This document shows positions 16,916 to 27,194 of a DNA stretch of 64,000 bases, in pieces. Made by a program: the position numbers and the translations under genes. A model generated the notes under the pieces. It was not told the origin of the DNA, did not search any database, and saw nothing but the letters and a program-made list of their open reading frames with translations. Position 1 is the stretch's first letter; every line of letters starts with the position of its first letter. This DNA is from Leptolyngbya sp. FACHB-60 (GTDB lineage Bacteria > Cyanobacteriota > Cyanobacteriia > Phormidesmidales > Phormidesmidaceae): NCBI RefSeq assembly GCF_014695775.1, contig NZ_JACJOX010000017.1, positions 248,001-312,000 of the forward strand. Direction: 5' to 3'.

Positions 16916-18487
16916 ATGAAACGTCGCCCCTTTCTGCGCTACACCACGACCACTGCCCTCGCAGTTTCAGGTCTAGGCCATGTCTCAGGCGAACTTCTCG
17001 CCAGTCCGCCGCCGCTCACCCTGCATGTTTACCTGCCCAACGGTGATCCGCTACCCAAGTTTGAACTCAACCGCCTCTACTTTCTGGGTCTAGACGACGA
17101 ACCCATTCCCCACCCCGATCGCACCGTAGAAGACGGCATTCTCACCACCCAGCCGCCAGCGGGCCGCTTCGCGATCGCCCTTCAGCTCCCCGTGGAGGGT
17201 TTTGGCGATGTCACCCTCTATGCCGACAACCAGGGGCGCGGCTTTACGCCAACAGATTTTCCGCTGGTGCTGAATGGGGCGTTTGCGCGCGATCGCCTCT
17301 ACCGAGTTAGCCAAGCGTGCGATCGCTGGCAGCGTCAGGGCTACGGCATTGCTCAGAGTGTGCGCGATCGCCTCCATCGCGCCCAGGCTTACCTCACCCA
17401 GGCCAGCCAAGCCCCTGACCTGCAAACCCAGATTCCGTTGTGGAACAACGCTTTGGTGGAAGGGCTATGGGCTGGAGAAGAAGCCGCCCTCAGCCGCGCC
17501 CGCCAGCGCATTGTCCGCACCCCACCGCGCCAAGATTTCAAACTCGGCTGCAATGCTTTCGCCCACCCCGGCTTGGGAGCGGAGTACGATCGCCACTTTG
17601 AGGCCCTTTTCACCACTGCCACGGTGCCCTTCTACTGGAAACCCTTCGAACCTGAGCGGGGCCAACCCACCTACGCCGAAGTTGATACCCAGGTAGCATG
17701 GCTACGGCAGGCAGGGATTGCTCCCAAGGGACACCCGCTCACCTGGTTTCATGAGGTCAGCGTACCCGACTGGGTGCGCCCACTGCCCTATGACCAAGTT
17801 AAAGCGGCCTTGCATCAGCGCATCGTGGAGATCACGCAGCGGTACGGCAGCCAAATTCCCACCTACGACGTGATCAATGAAGCCCATATCGTACCCTGGG
17901 GCAACGAGTTAGGCTACGACCAAGACCAATTTCTCGACCTCACTCGCATGGCCTGCGAGGCCGCTAAAGAGGGCTATCCCGCTGTGAAACGGGTGGTCAA
18001 TAGCTGCTGCCTATGGGCTCGCAATGTCGCTCTGTACGGCCCACCCCAGCACAGCCCCTATCAGTACCTCACAGCCTGCCTGGCCGCCGCCATCGACTTT
18101 GAGGTGATTGGCCTACAGCTCTACTATCCCGACCAGGATATGTTCGAAATCGATCGCCTGCTCGATCGCTTTGCCGACCTGGGCAAGCCCATCCACATCA
18201 CTGAGATGGGCTGTTCTTCTAACACTGGCACCGACGAAAATTCGATCATGGGCGAGGCTGAAGGAATGTGGCACGCCCCCTGGAGCGAGCAGGTTCAGGC
18301 CGACTGGGTCGAGCAGATCTACACCCTGGGCTACAGCAAACCCGAGATCGAAGTGGTCTCCTGGTGGGATCTGTCAGACCAGGCTGTTTTCTGGCCCTTT
18401 GGCGGGCTGCTGAACCGCGAAAATCAGCCTAAAGCTGCCTACTATCGACTCCAGGGGCTCAAGAAAGCCTGGGGTTTGCAGAGCTAG
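16916..18487 (+). CDS. Exported endo-1,4-beta-xylanase, glycoside hydrolase family 10
   Basis: This 523-residue protein starts with MKRRPFLRYTTTTALAV, a likely twin-arginine signal peptide, so it is exported folded. Residues 35-170 form an N-terminal region of beta-rich character that could bind carbohydrate. The GH10 barrel follows: FKLGCNAF, HPLTWFHEVSVPDWV, TYDVINEAH (acid/base Glu, about 322) and IHITEMGCSS (nucleophile Glu, about 427). A W-rich end, VVSWWDLSDQAVFWP, completes the fold. It would attack beta-1,4-xylan or mixed polymers outside the cell; products could feed the GH1 enzyme upstream. Confidence 0.92.
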   Translation: MKRRPFLRYTTTTALAVSGLGHVSGELLASPPPLTLHVYLPNGDPLPKFELNRLYFLGLDDEPIPHPDRTVEDGILTTQPPAGRFAIALQLPVEGFGDVTLYADNQGRGFTPTDFPLVLNGAFARDRLYRVSQACDRWQRQGYGIAQSVRDRLHRAQAYLTQASQAPDLQTQIPLWNNALVEGLWAGEEAALSRARQRIVRTPPRQDFKLGCNAFAHPGLGAEYDRHFEALFTTATVPFYWKPFEPERGQPTYAEVDTQVAWLRQAGIAPKGHPLTWFHEVSVPDWVRPLPYDQVKAALHQRIVEITQRYGSQIPTYDVINEAHIVPWGNELGYDQDQFLDLTRMACEAAKEGYPAVKRVVNSCCLWARNVALYGPPQHSPYQYLTACLAAAIDFEVIGLQLYYPDQDMFEIDRLLDRFADLGKPIHITEMGCSSNTGTDENSIMGEAEGMWHAPWSEQVQADWVEQIYTLGYSKPEIEVVSWWDLSDQAVFWPFGGLLNRENQPKAAYYRLQGLKKAWGLQS

Positions 18488-18538
18488 GGGCAAGACCTAA
18501 GCCCTGTCCACCTAATCCTCGACGCCGCCAGAATTTTG

Positions 18539-20200
18539 CTATCCGATGTCCCCCAGCAACATGAGCTGGCGAACATTGGGATCTGTGGCCGGGGTCTGCG
18601 GCTTTCGTCGCCGCGACTTTGGCGGCAGCACATTCACATGGGCCACAAACCAGGTGCGCAGAGTCGCCGTCTGCGCGACATCTAGGTCAGCCAACGGCAG
18701 CGCGGTGGGAAAGAGATCGGCGATCGCACTCTCAGCCCAGGCCACCTCGCCCCCATAGAGCTCCGTGCCAAAGGGCGTCAAATCCTTGGGCATCTGCGCC
18801 AGGTGAGGCAGCAGGTTACTGGCGTTGAGAAACTTGCCCCGCTGGGCTTCGAGCAGTTTGACCCGATGCTGGCGAGCCGCTTTATAGTTCAAAATTGGGG
18901 CGGGGTAGCCCGATAGGGTAGGCGGGCTGCCGAGCTGCCCTGGGTGCACATCCGCCAGCTCCGGCACCCAGCGCTTGATGAACTCGCCCTCAGGGTCACA
19001 GCGATCGATCGCCACCTGGCCAGGGTTGTAGATACGCGTCCAGGTTTTATCGATGCAGTGGGTCACCCCCGACTGCATCGCCCACTGATAATGGTCGATG
19101 GGGCAGTCACCGTCTATTAAATGACGCATAAAGTGCAGCGCTCCGTAGCGCCAGTCGATGCCGCCCAGGTTGCTGAGAAAGCTGGCATAGATGGCGCGGG
19201 TGCGAAAGTTTAGCGCCAGGTAGCCCCCGGTCGCCTGCAAACAGCGCGCGGCAGCATCCACAATCGGGAAGCCGGTGTGGCCAGTCTGCCAGGCCTGGTA
19301 GAGATCGGGGTCAAAGGCCCAACCATCGTCGTCAAAGGTGTGGTAGAGCGATCGCAGCTCCAGCTGCGGTAGATACCGAAACCGCTGGGTAAACCCGTTG
19401 CCCCACCGCAGACGCGAAATCAGCTGCCGGTGGCTGCGGCGCACCCGGTCATCCCCAAAATCGGGCGCGCTGCGGATGGTTTGCACACATTCTCGCACCG
19501 AGATCACGCCAAATTTGATGTGGGGGCTGAGGCCCGTGGTGGCCTCGGCGCTGGGGTATGACAGCTGCCAGTAGTAGCGATCGGCCTTATCGGTCAAAAA
19601 GCCTTGCAGCAGGGCGCGGGCAGCGGCGGTGCTGGCAGGGGGAATCGGCTTTTCGTCAGCCCGGTGACCTAAAGCATCCAGGCCGGGTAACGGATCGCTG
19701 GGGATCGCTGGCGGTACGGAAACCTGTTGGGGCGTGGGCACTAGGGGTTGGCCCATCTCCCGATACCACAGCTCCCGGTATTGGGGGTAGGGGATGAGGT
19801 CGGCGGCGCTAGCGGCGGGCTCAAACCAGCGAATTTTCATGCCCCGCTGGGCAAGGGCCTGGTTGAGGCGAGCATCACGAACCCGACCATAGATGCGCTC
19901 GACGTCGGTGTGGGCATAGATGCCGTCGGCGTCGGTTTCCTTAACCAGATCGGGCAAGACCTGAACCGGGTCGCCCGATCGCACAATCAGCCGTCCGCCC
20001 AAGGCTTTCAAGTCTGCATCCAGAGCGTGCAGGGCGGCCAGCAAAAACGCCACCCGAGCCGAGCCAGTTTCAGGATGGTGCAGCAGAGCGCGATCGAACA
20101 CGAACACCGGCACCACCAGGCCCCGCCCCGCCGCCCGCCGCAGTGGCTCATGATCCGATACCCGCAGGTCACGGCGAAACCAGACAATGGTTCTGTTCAT
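18539..20200 (-). CDS. DNA photolyase/cryptochrome family flavoprotein (divergent)
   Basis: This 553-residue protein has an N-terminal antenna-cofactor domain (TIVWFRRDLRVSDHEPL) and a C-terminal FAD domain with GHTGFPIVDAAARCLQATG and DWRYGALHFMRHLIDGD. Two standard signatures are altered. The usual M-H-N-R-x-R is ALNFRTR, and the N-N-G-G-W-Q-W block after D-G-D reads CPIDHYQW, two residues shorter and without the Asn pair that lies near FAD N5. It may repair pyrimidine dimers or act as a cryptochrome-like photoreceptor. The 3' end has a Lys/Arg-rich tail (SRRRKPQ). Confidence 0.85.
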   Translation of the reverse strand: MNRTIVWFRRDLRVSDHEPLRRAAGRGLVVPVFVFDRALLHHPETGSARVAFLLAALHALDADLKALGGRLIVRSGDPVQVLPDLVKETDADGIYAHTDVERIYGRVRDARLNQALAQRGMKIRWFEPAASAADLIPYPQYRELWYREMGQPLVPTPQQVSVPPAIPSDPLPGLDALGHRADEKPIPPASTAAARALLQGFLTDKADRYYWQLSYPSAEATTGLSPHIKFGVISVRECVQTIRSAPDFGDDRVRRSHRQLISRLRWGNGFTQRFRYLPQLELRSLYHTFDDDGWAFDPDLYQAWQTGHTGFPIVDAAARCLQATGGYLALNFRTRAIYASFLSNLGGIDWRYGALHFMRHLIDGDCPIDHYQWAMQSGVTHCIDKTWTRIYNPGQVAIDRCDPEGEFIKRWVPELADVHPGQLGSPPTLSGYPAPILNYKAARQHRVKLLEAQRGKFLNASNLLPHLAQMPKDLTPFGTELYGGEVAWAESAIADLFPTALPLADLDVAQTATLRTWFVAHVNVLPPKSRRRKPQTPATDPNVRQLMLLGDIG

Positions 20201-20557
20201 GGCGTTTCAGGCATAGCCACGGCGATCCCCAAGGAAGCACAGAGGAACAAGACAGCACTTTTCAAACCGTAACCAAAAAACAACTGGCCTATCTGATTGC
20301 TGAATAGTATTTTAGTACTATACTTGGGTTTATCAATTCCCCTCTTTCTTCGCTGCCACCTAAGCCCCTTTTGGGCTATACCTCTCGGCGGCTAATTACC
20401 TCTACCCCAGCGGCACTCACCCCTGGCGTAGAACATCTGGGCAGGGTCTTCAGGCCAGTTCTTGGCCCCAAGCAAGCTCGCGTCAGGGCCTCTACTCTGG
20501 CTGCCCGGCATTGGGCACCCCCCTTATCTCAAACGGTAAATAGCAAAGGTCAACGCC
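20201..20557. other. Divergent intergenic region with a dyad
   Basis: 357 bases between the photolyase (minus) and a plus-strand hypothetical gene. It contains an 18-bp inverted repeat, ATAGTA-ttttag-TACTAT (20304-20321), overlapping promoter-like AT-rich sequence, and a small hairpin, AGCCCcttttGGGCT, near 20362. No gene is visible here; the open frames do not look coding. Confidence 0.4.
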
Positions 20558-21124
20558 ATGGTTCAACGTTCTTCTTACCCCGTGTCGGCCCACTATCAGC
20601 CTCCTCAGCCTCAGCCCCAACCGGTGCATCCTCGCCCGGTGAACCCCCAAGCGATGCCGCCGCAACCGATGCGGCCTCAGCCCAGTCCCTACGCCTACGT
20701 GCCCCAACCGCGGCGGACCGCCCCTGGAGCCTTTCCAGACCGACCGCAGCCCCGTCAGGTGCTGATGGCCGGAAGCATGGCGGGAGGCTCAATGCTCGCT
20801 TTGGCAGCCCTGCTGATTTCGCCTAACCCCGATCAAGCCAAGGTGCAGGAGGCCGAGGCCTTTACCTGCATTCGGCAAGAGCAGCCCAAGGCGCTAGTCT
20901 CGCGCGACCAAATTAAAAAGCTCTTAGCAACCGAGCTCCAAGCGCCCAAGACCACGGTGCAGGAGTTTCTTCAGGTGCCCTACTGCGTGCTGTCGCCGGG
21001 CAAAACCGAGGCAGGGCTGCCCGCCGATCGCGAGGCTTACCCCCTAGAGTTTGACCCACAAACCTGGCTGGTGGTGCTGTACGAGGGCGATCGCTACGCC
21101 GGATACGACTTTCGCTTTCGCTAA
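20558..21124 (+). CDS. Hypothetical proline-rich single-pass membrane protein
   Basis: This 188-residue protein has an N-terminal cytoplasmic stretch (about 1-68) that is almost all Pro, Gln, Met and His, one membrane helix (LMAGSMAGGSMLALAALLI, about 68-87), then a periplasmic domain with two cysteines (FTCIRQEQ and VPYCVLSPG) that could form a disulfide. The end, WLVVLYEGDRYAGYDFRFR, looks like a beta strand pair. I recognise the layout from cyanobacterial hypothetical proteins but know no function. It is followed 24 nt later by the DUF3352 gene on the same strand. Confidence 0.8.
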   Translation: MVQRSSYPVSAHYQPPQPQPQPVHPRPVNPQAMPPQPMRPQPSPYAYVPQPRRTAPGAFPDRPQPRQVLMAGSMAGGSMLALAALLISPNPDQAKVQEAEAFTCIRQEQPKALVSRDQIKKLLATELQAPKTTVQEFLQVPYCVLSPGKTEAGLPADREAYPLEFDPQTWLVVLYEGDRYAGYDFRFR

Positions 21125-21147
21125 GGCGTGCCGCAATCCGTGGTCCG

Positions 21148-22986
21148 TTGCCGAAGTTCTTTGCTAGAGTGGCAGGGCAAATTGGCCAGGCTCCTATAGT
21201 GTTGCATTCTAAGCTGCTGCAGAAAAAGCCTCCGCTGCTGTTGCCCTTGGGCGCGGCTCTACTCTTTATCGGCGGCGGCGCGCTGACCTTTTGGGCCACT
21301 TCCCGACACGGACAATTAGCCAAAACGTTGCCCGCTGGGGCCAATGCCATTCCAGCCGATGCCCTGGCGGTGGTAGCCCTGAGCAGCGATGAAGCGCAGT
21401 GGCGACGGCTGCGGCAATTTGGCACTGAGGCCACCCAGGCCCAGTTTGACCAGCAGCTAGTGCAGTGGCGCGATCGCCTGCTGGCCGACCAAGATCTCAA
21501 CTTTGCCCGCGATATTCAGCCCTGGGTTGGCCCCGAGATCACCCTGGCAGTGCTGCCCGTCGAGACCGGCCCCAGCGACCTGCCCCCGTCACTGCCCGCT
21601 CCCGAACTGGCCTTAGCCTCAAATGTGGTGGTAGTGATTCCCATTGCCGATGCCAACCGCGCCCAAAACGACCTAGGCGATCGCCTAGGAGCCGCTGAAT
21701 CGGTAGAAGATGCCCCCTACCGCGGCGTTACTCTACAGCAGCTCAATGGCGAGGCCGACACCCCTCTCTATGCCGCCGTGCTCGACGCCAAGATGGCGGT
21801 GCTTAGCCCCCAGTTGCCCCTGCTGAAGCGGGCGATCGACACCTATAAGGGGGGCGAGTCGCTGGTCACTCGCCCTGGGGTGGGCAAAGCCTTTGAGCAA
21901 CTTACCGAAACTCGGCCGCTGGCCCGCTTTTATGTGGATGTCCCAGCCCTGTCTCAAACCGTAGCGGCGGCCGCCGACCCCCCCATTGCCCCCGCTCGGC
22001 TGCGGGCGTTTCAGACCCCACGGGGGCTGGTGGGGGCGATCGCGCTGCAAAGTCGCGGCGTAGCCCTACAGGGCATCAGCTGGCTCGAACCCGGCTCCCA
22101 AACCTTTGCCACCGGCAACAGGGCTGACCAAATGCCCCAGCGACTGCCCACGGGTACCCTGGTGGCGGTGTCAGGGGGCGACTTTCAACAATTTTGGGAA
22201 GACTTTGAGGCTGGCGAGCAGCTTTCGGCCCTACTGCCGGTGCGGGCCAACGATTTATCCCTGGGGCTGCAAACCGCCACTGGCTTAAGCCTGCAAGAAA
22301 ACCTGCTGCCCTGGATGGCTGGAGAATTTGCCCTGGGGGTGCTCAACCCTCCCCCACCGGACGATAGGGACAATGCCCCACCGCTGCCAAATCCTGCCCT
22401 GGTGCTGATGGTCAAAACCAACGATCGCGAGGCCGCCACCGCCACCTTTGAACAGCTCGACGCCGTGATGGAGAGCCGCTACCGCTTTGCGATTGAGACC
22501 ACCGATTTGGGCGGCGTGCCCGTCACCCGTTGGACCTCCCCCTTCGACTCACTGGTGATGGCCCACGGCTGGCTCGACGGCGACATTGCCTTTTTCACCT
22601 TGGGTCAGGGCATTGCCGAGCAGGTGGCCCCAACCCCCAACCGCAGCCTGGGCCAAAATGACCTCTTTCAGGCTACTACCGGCAATGCACCGCGCCCCAA
22701 CAACGGCCACTTTTTTCTCAATTTAGAGACCCTCACCGGGGTCGAAAACAATCTTTTGCTGCCGCCCTTACCCCAGGATGGGCTGCTGAGTTCTGAAGCC
22801 ATTGAGGCGATCGGGGTAACGGCGACAGTGCTCAGCGATCGCCAGGTGCGCTACGACATTACCGCAGCGCTCAAGCGAGGCGATCGCCCCGGCCCCTTAC
22901 CCGGCGGAGATGAACCCCAACCCACTCCCACGCCAGAAGCCGCCCCTGAGGCAGCTCCCGATACCGCTCCCTCCACTCCCCAGTAA
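21148..22986 (+). CDS. DUF3352 domain protein, membrane-anchored
   Basis: This protein of about 612 residues has one N-terminal membrane helix ([20 protein letters not shown], about 30-50) and a long extracytoplasmic part matching the DUF3352 family ([26 protein letters not shown]; further repeats of the same beta pattern such as [14 protein letters not shown] and [12 protein letters not shown]). The end is a Pro/Ala/Thr-rich tail. Function is unknown. The frame opens with TTG at 21148; a GTG at 21199 is also possible. It is probably co-transcribed with the preceding small membrane protein. Confidence 0.85.
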   Translation: MPKFFARVAGQIGQAPIVLHSKLLQKKPPLLLPLGAALLFIGGGALTFWATSRHGQLAKTLPAGANAIPADALAVVALSSDEAQWRRLRQFGTEATQAQFDQQLVQWRDRLLADQDLNFARDIQPWVGPEITLAVLPVETGPSDLPPSLPAPELALASNVVVVIPIADANRAQNDLGDRLGAAESVEDAPYRGVTLQQLNGEADTPLYAAVLDAKMAVLSPQLPLLKRAIDTYKGGESLVTRPGVGKAFEQLTETRPLARFYVDVPALSQTVAAAADPPIAPARLRAFQTPRGLVGAIALQSRGVALQGISWLEPGSQTFATGNRADQMPQRLPTGTLVAVSGGDFQQFWEDFEAGEQLSALLPVRANDLSLGLQTATGLSLQENLLPWMAGEFALGVLNPPPPDDRDNAPPLPNPALVLMVKTNDREAATATFEQLDAVMESRYRFAIETTDLGGVPVTRWTSPFDSLVMAHGWLDGDIAFFTLGQGIAEQVAPTPNRSLGQNDLFQATTGNAPRPNNGHFFLNLETLTGVENNLLLPPLPQDGLLSSEAIEAIGVTATVLSDRQVRYDITAALKRGDRPGPLPGGDEPQPTPTPEAAPEAAPDTAPSTPQ

Positions 22987-23072
22987 CTCTCGCCGCTGCC
23001 TCGACAATTCAACCCGCAAAAGTCGGCCCAAAAAATCGGTACGATAGGAAAGACTCCTCATGGCTACCGAAC

Positions 23073-24059
23073 ATGGATCTGATTGCGCTCCAGGGCTGGC
23101 TCGATAACGCATCCTTTGCGGTGCTGTTTGCGGCAATGCTGCTCTATTGGTGCGGCGTGGCGTTTCCCAAGGCCACCGTTCTGCCATCGTTGGGCACCAG
23201 CACCATGGCCGTGGGCAACCTCACCATCGCCGCTCTGCTCGGTGCCCGGTGGATCGAGGGGGGCTACTTCCCCATGAGCAACCTCTACGAGTCGCTGTTT
23301 GCCCTGGCCTGGGGCATTACCGCCATGCACCTGGTGGCCGAGCGCATGAGCCGCAGTTCTCTGGTGGGGGCCGTCACTGCTCCCATTGCTATGGCGATCG
23401 CCGCCTTTGCCACCCTGACGCTACCTGACACCATGCAGGGCTCAGAGCCGCTGGTGCCCGCCCTCAAGTCGAATTGGCTGATGATGCACGTCAGCGTCAT
23501 GCTGCTGAGCTATGCGGCGCTGCTGGTGGGGGCACTTTTGGCGATCGCATTTCTGCTCATCACCCGGGGCCAGGCGGTAGAACTAAAAGGCAGCTCCGTG
23601 GGCACCGGCGGCTTTCGCAACGTCAAGCTGCGTCGGGCTGAGGATGACGCCGCTGAGGCCGCTGCGGTGATGACCATGTCTGCCGGGGGTGCGGCGGTGC
23701 TCGAAAAACCCGCTACCGTCACCCTTTCACCCCAGCGGCTTACCCTGGCCGACACCCTCGACAACATCAGCTACCGCATGATTGGCCTGGGCTTTCCGCT
23801 GCTTACTATTGGCATCATTGCCGGAGCAGTGTGGGCCAACGAAGCCTGGGGCTCCTACTGGAGCTGGGACCCCAAAGAAACCTGGGCACTGATTACCTGG
23901 CTAGTGTTTGCCGCCTATCTCCACGCTCGCATCACCAAGGGCTGGCAGGGACGCCGTCCAGCTATCCTCGCCGCTACAGGGTTTGTGGTGGTGTGGGTGT
24001 GCTACTTAGGGGTCAATATTCTTGGCAAGGGGCTACACAGCTACGGCTGGTTTTTCTAG
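23073..24059 (+). CDS. ccsA: Cytochrome c biogenesis protein CcsA (ResC/CcsB)
   Basis: This 328-residue polytopic membrane protein of the System II haem-delivery pathway carries the tryptophan-rich haem-binding WWD motif [17 protein letters not shown] (about residues 258-274) near the C-terminus. Conserved histidines occur in the flanking helices, for example MMHVS (about 136) and ARITKGW after the motif. The N-terminal half has four helices, with the characteristic [13 protein letters not shown] at about 69-81. It handles haem for c-type cytochromes such as cytochrome f and c6. No ccs1 partner is in this window. Confidence 0.94.
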   Translation: MDLIALQGWLDNASFAVLFAAMLLYWCGVAFPKATVLPSLGTSTMAVGNLTIAALLGARWIEGGYFPMSNLYESLFALAWGITAMHLVAERMSRSSLVGAVTAPIAMAIAAFATLTLPDTMQGSEPLVPALKSNWLMMHVSVMLLSYAALLVGALLAIAFLLITRGQAVELKGSSVGTGGFRNVKLRRAEDDAAEAAAVMTMSAGGAAVLEKPATVTLSPQRLTLADTLDNISYRMIGLGFPLLTIGIIAGAVWANEAWGSYWSWDPKETWALITWLVFAAYLHARITKGWQGRRPAILAATGFVVVWVCYLGVNILGKGLHSYGWFF

Positions 24060-24471
24060 CAGCGTCCTGCCCTGGGGGCCGGGCAAACACCCTTTAACCC
24101 TAATAATGTGATGTTCAAACTGGGGTAATGACTCCGCTTGACCACGGCTGTTCTTTTAGCCCTGTTGCCTGTGCTGCCTTGGTGGCATAGGCGACAGGTT
24201 TGGTTGCTCAAATTTTGGGGGCTTCAAAGAATCGAGTTCTCTCAAAATATCTCCAAGGGCTTATTTTGATGTGGATCGGGAACAATCGTACCGGCGGCGG
24301 GCAACGCCGTCAGGGAGCTGATCTGAGCGTCTTGGATCCTAATGTGGCAGTGGAGAAGCAGGGTCACGTTTGACGCGGTTGTAGACTAGGCTGTGCAACT
24401 GAGGTTGCCAGGATGCTAAAACAACCCAGGGGTAAACCTGCCCCGCCCTGTCGTTGCGATCGCGTTTTGCT
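24060..24471. other. Intergenic region
   Basis: About 410 bases between ccsA and the mechanosensitive channel gene. I see no tRNA, terminator with a T-run, or conserved element. A short inverted repeat, GCCGGCG...CGCCGTC-like, near 24290-24310 is weak. It should contain the channel gene's promoter. Confidence 0.3.
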
Positions 24472-26298
24472 ATGCCCAGACCCACACCCAAACCGACGAC
24501 TAGGTTTCGCCGTCCCCAACGGTGGATGCAGCTGCTGCTAGCGCTGCTGGGACTGTTACTCACCCTGAGCTGGGATCTGTCCCCAGCCGTGGCCCAAATC
24601 TCCAACCCCTTCGCCGGCGACAGCACCCTACCCCCAGCCGGGGTAGAGCGCATTGGCCTGCTTGAGACCACGGCGATCGCCCTGGATGGTACCCCCCTCT
24701 TCGATATTGCCTCCCCGGCGGTGTTTAACCGCAATGAATCGGGCACGGAGGTGCCCGTCGAGGTGCGCGCTCGGCAGATCGAGACCAACCTCAACCAGGT
24801 GGTCAACCGCACCTTGGCGCTAAGGTATGACGATAACGCCGTCGATGGCGCATCCCTCGATGTCACCATTGAAACGATTAGCGGCCAACCGGTGCTATTT
24901 GCGATCGGAGCGGGCCTAGCCGAACCGAGAGTACTGCTCACCATTACCGACACCGATGCTCAGTACAACGGGGCGTCGCAACTCGATTTAGCTGACCGCT
25001 GGCAGGCCGTGCTGCGCGACTCGCTGCGGCAGGCAGTCGACAGTCGCCTGCCCGAAGCGCGCCAACGGCAGATTCGCCGCACCGTTTGGGTTCTGCTAGC
25101 CAGTTTGCTGCTAACCCTTGTGCTAACTGGCATTTGGCGAGTGCTGGGCTGGCGCAAAAGTGAGCTAGAGCAAAAGCAAACGGCTCAAAATCATCTCCCC
25201 ATTCGCCCCGGAGCGGATGTTCCTGAGCAGCAACTTTTGCAGGTGTTTAGCTACCAGCTCACCCTTGCCCAGCGGATTCAGGCCGTAGCCTTTTTTCGCT
25301 GGCTGGTGTTCTGGGGCATCGCCTTCGTGTGGATTACAGGCATCGCCAGCGGGCTCTACATTTTTCCGCAAACCCGCAGCTATGCCTTTAGGCTGTTCTC
25401 AATTCCGGTGCTGCTGCTACTGACCTGGTTTTTCACTGGGTTGCTCAACCGAATCACCAATCTGGCTATTGAGCGCGTCGCCCAGGCCTGGAGCAAAAAT
25501 GAGCTGGGCGATTTGGACGACATTCAGCGCAAATCGATGCGCATTTCGACTATTATCGGTGCCCTCAAAGGACTGAAGACAGCCGTCATCTACGCCCTAG
25601 CCACCCTGCTGGTACTACAAACCCTAAGAATTGCCCCAGCGTCGCTGCTGGCCTTTGGAGCAATTTCTGCCCTGGCCATTTCCTTTGCGGCTCAGAATTT
25701 GGTTAAAGACCTGGTCAACGGCTTTTTAATCTTGCTAGAAGATCAGTACGCCATTGGCGATCTGGTCACCACCGGCACCACCACCGGCATTGTGGAAAAT
25801 CTCAACCTGCGCATTACCCAGATTCGCGGCGAAGATGGCCGTCTGGTCACCCTACCCAACAGCCTCATTGCCCAGGTCGAAAACCTCAGCCGTGGCTGGT
25901 CGCGGGCCAATATCCTCATCGATGTGGCTTACAGTACCAATGTCGATGAAGCCCTATGGGTCTTACATGAAACCGCCCAGATTATGGCCAGTGACCCTGA
26001 GTGGCGCTATGCCATTCTCAATCCGGTCGAAATGCTGGGGGTTGAGAGCATGACCCATGCGGGCCTCACCCTTTTGATTTGGATCCGTACTCGGCCCCTT
26101 AAGCAGTTTTTGGTGGCGCGTGAATTTCGCCGCCGCCTGCGTATCGCCTTCGACAAGGCAAACATTGCCATCGGGGTGCCACAGCAGGGATTTACAGAGC
26201 TGCCCAACAGCATCGACCACGATAACCATGAACACCATAACCACAACGGTGATGCCGCTCACAGAACGGCAAAAAGCGGGGCTATTGAACCCCGCTAA
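24472..26298 (+). CDS. MscS-family mechanosensitive ion channel with periplasmic domain
   Basis: This protein of about 608 residues has a signal peptide (MQLLLALLGLLLTL to AVAQ), a periplasmic N-terminal domain of about 170 residues, then four or five membrane helices between about 205 and 420. The pore helix and MscS beta domain are typical: ALAISFAAQNLVKDLVNGF, LEDQYAIGDLV, and RGEDGRLVTLPNSLIAQVENLS. The end is His-rich (DHDNHEHHNHN), a possible metal-binding tail. The ATG at 24472 is preferred over the TTG at 24454. A 7-bp GC hairpin (AGCGGGG/CCCCGCT, 26274-26295) overlaps the stop. Confidence 0.9.
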   Translation: MPRPTPKPTTRFRRPQRWMQLLLALLGLLLTLSWDLSPAVAQISNPFAGDSTLPPAGVERIGLLETTAIALDGTPLFDIASPAVFNRNESGTEVPVEVRARQIETNLNQVVNRTLALRYDDNAVDGASLDVTIETISGQPVLFAIGAGLAEPRVLLTITDTDAQYNGASQLDLADRWQAVLRDSLRQAVDSRLPEARQRQIRRTVWVLLASLLLTLVLTGIWRVLGWRKSELEQKQTAQNHLPIRPGADVPEQQLLQVFSYQLTLAQRIQAVAFFRWLVFWGIAFVWITGIASGLYIFPQTRSYAFRLFSIPVLLLLTWFFTGLLNRITNLAIERVAQAWSKNELGDLDDIQRKSMRISTIIGALKGLKTAVIYALATLLVLQTLRIAPASLLAFGAISALAISFAAQNLVKDLVNGFLILLEDQYAIGDLVTTGTTTGIVENLNLRITQIRGEDGRLVTLPNSLIAQVENLSRGWSRANILIDVAYSTNVDEALWVLHETAQIMASDPEWRYAILNPVEMLGVESMTHAGLTLLIWIRTRPLKQFLVAREFRRRLRIAFDKANIAIGVPQQGFTELPNSIDHDNHEHHNHNGDAAHRTAKSGAIEPR

Positions 26299-26402
26299 TG
26301 GTTGTATGAGCTTAAAAGTTTGCTGAGCTTAGGGTGTAACGCCCACTACGGCAGGCTGCGCCATCGCAATGCTTGTTGCAATCACCGCCGCCCCAAACAG
26401 CT

Positions 26403-26966
26403 CTACTTCAGCTTTTGCTTGATATAGGCCAGCATTTTGCCCAGCTGGCCTTTGAGCTGAGCGACCTCGCCTTGCAGCTGTTTTACCTGGGTCTGGAGAG
26501 CCTGGAATTCGGCGGCACTCACATCGCCACCACCGGATGACGCCGCTGCAGCGGTTGCGGCGGGGGATGTCATAGGGGTGCGCCGCGGCTTGCGGGCCTT
26601 GACCATCGACGCTTTGATTGCTTCGATCAGTTCTTTTTGCTCAAAGGGCTTTTGAATGAATTCGAAGTACTCAAAGGGCTCAGTGATTTTTTCAGTAACT
26701 TCTTCTTTGCGACCCGACATCAGCACCAGGGGAATGTTCTGGAGGTCTGGGTTCGACTGAATTTCTTGGAAGACTTCCCAGCCGCTCATGCGGGGCAGCA
26801 AGAAGTCGAGCATGATTAGGTTGGGGCGTTGGCTGCGAATGGCATCCATGCCTTCTACACCATCTTGGGCTTCAATGACTTCAAAATTGCCCTGGGGAAG
26901 CATGTCGCGCACCCGCATGCGAATCACCCGGCTATCATCGATGACCAAAATCCTATGATTTGCCAC
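26403..26966 (-). CDS. Response regulator with C-terminal coiled coil
   Basis: This 187-residue protein has a receiver domain (about 1-120) with the acidic pocket VIDDSR, phosphoacceptor Asp in IMLDFLLP (about 54), Ser in LMSGRKEE and Lys in IQKPFEQ. After a Lys/Arg stretch (KARKPRRTP) and an Ala/Ser-rich linker there is a 40-residue coiled coil (FQALQTQVKQLQGEVAQLKGQ). There is no DNA-binding domain, so output is probably by protein contact through the coiled coil. The GTG start has a good ribosome-binding site (AGAGGAA). No cognate kinase is adjacent. Confidence 0.9.
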   Translation of the reverse strand: MANHRILVIDDSRVIRMRVRDMLPQGNFEVIEAQDGVEGMDAIRSQRPNLIMLDFLLPRMSGWEVFQEIQSNPDLQNIPLVLMSGRKEEVTEKITEPFEYFEFIQKPFEQKELIEAIKASMVKARKPRRTPMTSPAATAAAASSGGGDVSAAEFQALQTQVKQLQGEVAQLKGQLGKMLAYIKQKLK

Positions 26967-27194
26967 AGTTGATTCCTCTCGCGGTGTCGAAGGCCATGGT
27001 AGGCGGTGCCATTAAGTATAGTTCAGGTTTCCGGAAAGTCTGTGCTGGGGCTGAAGAATATAGCGATCGCCAAGTGTGGGTTTAAGTGCCCTGCCACGGC
27101 CCGCCCAATCTAGCCCAGAACTGCCTTTAGTATGCCCCGCTGAGCCTCAAAACTGACAGCGGCGGCTGAGAAAGCCTGGGTTAAATTTAGCTGC

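Noticed and set aside
20371..20826. Plus-strand frame of 151 codons overlapping the proline-rich protein
   Set aside because: It overlaps the better supported gene in another frame, and its repetitive Ala/Ser/Pro content is an artefact of that gene's composition.
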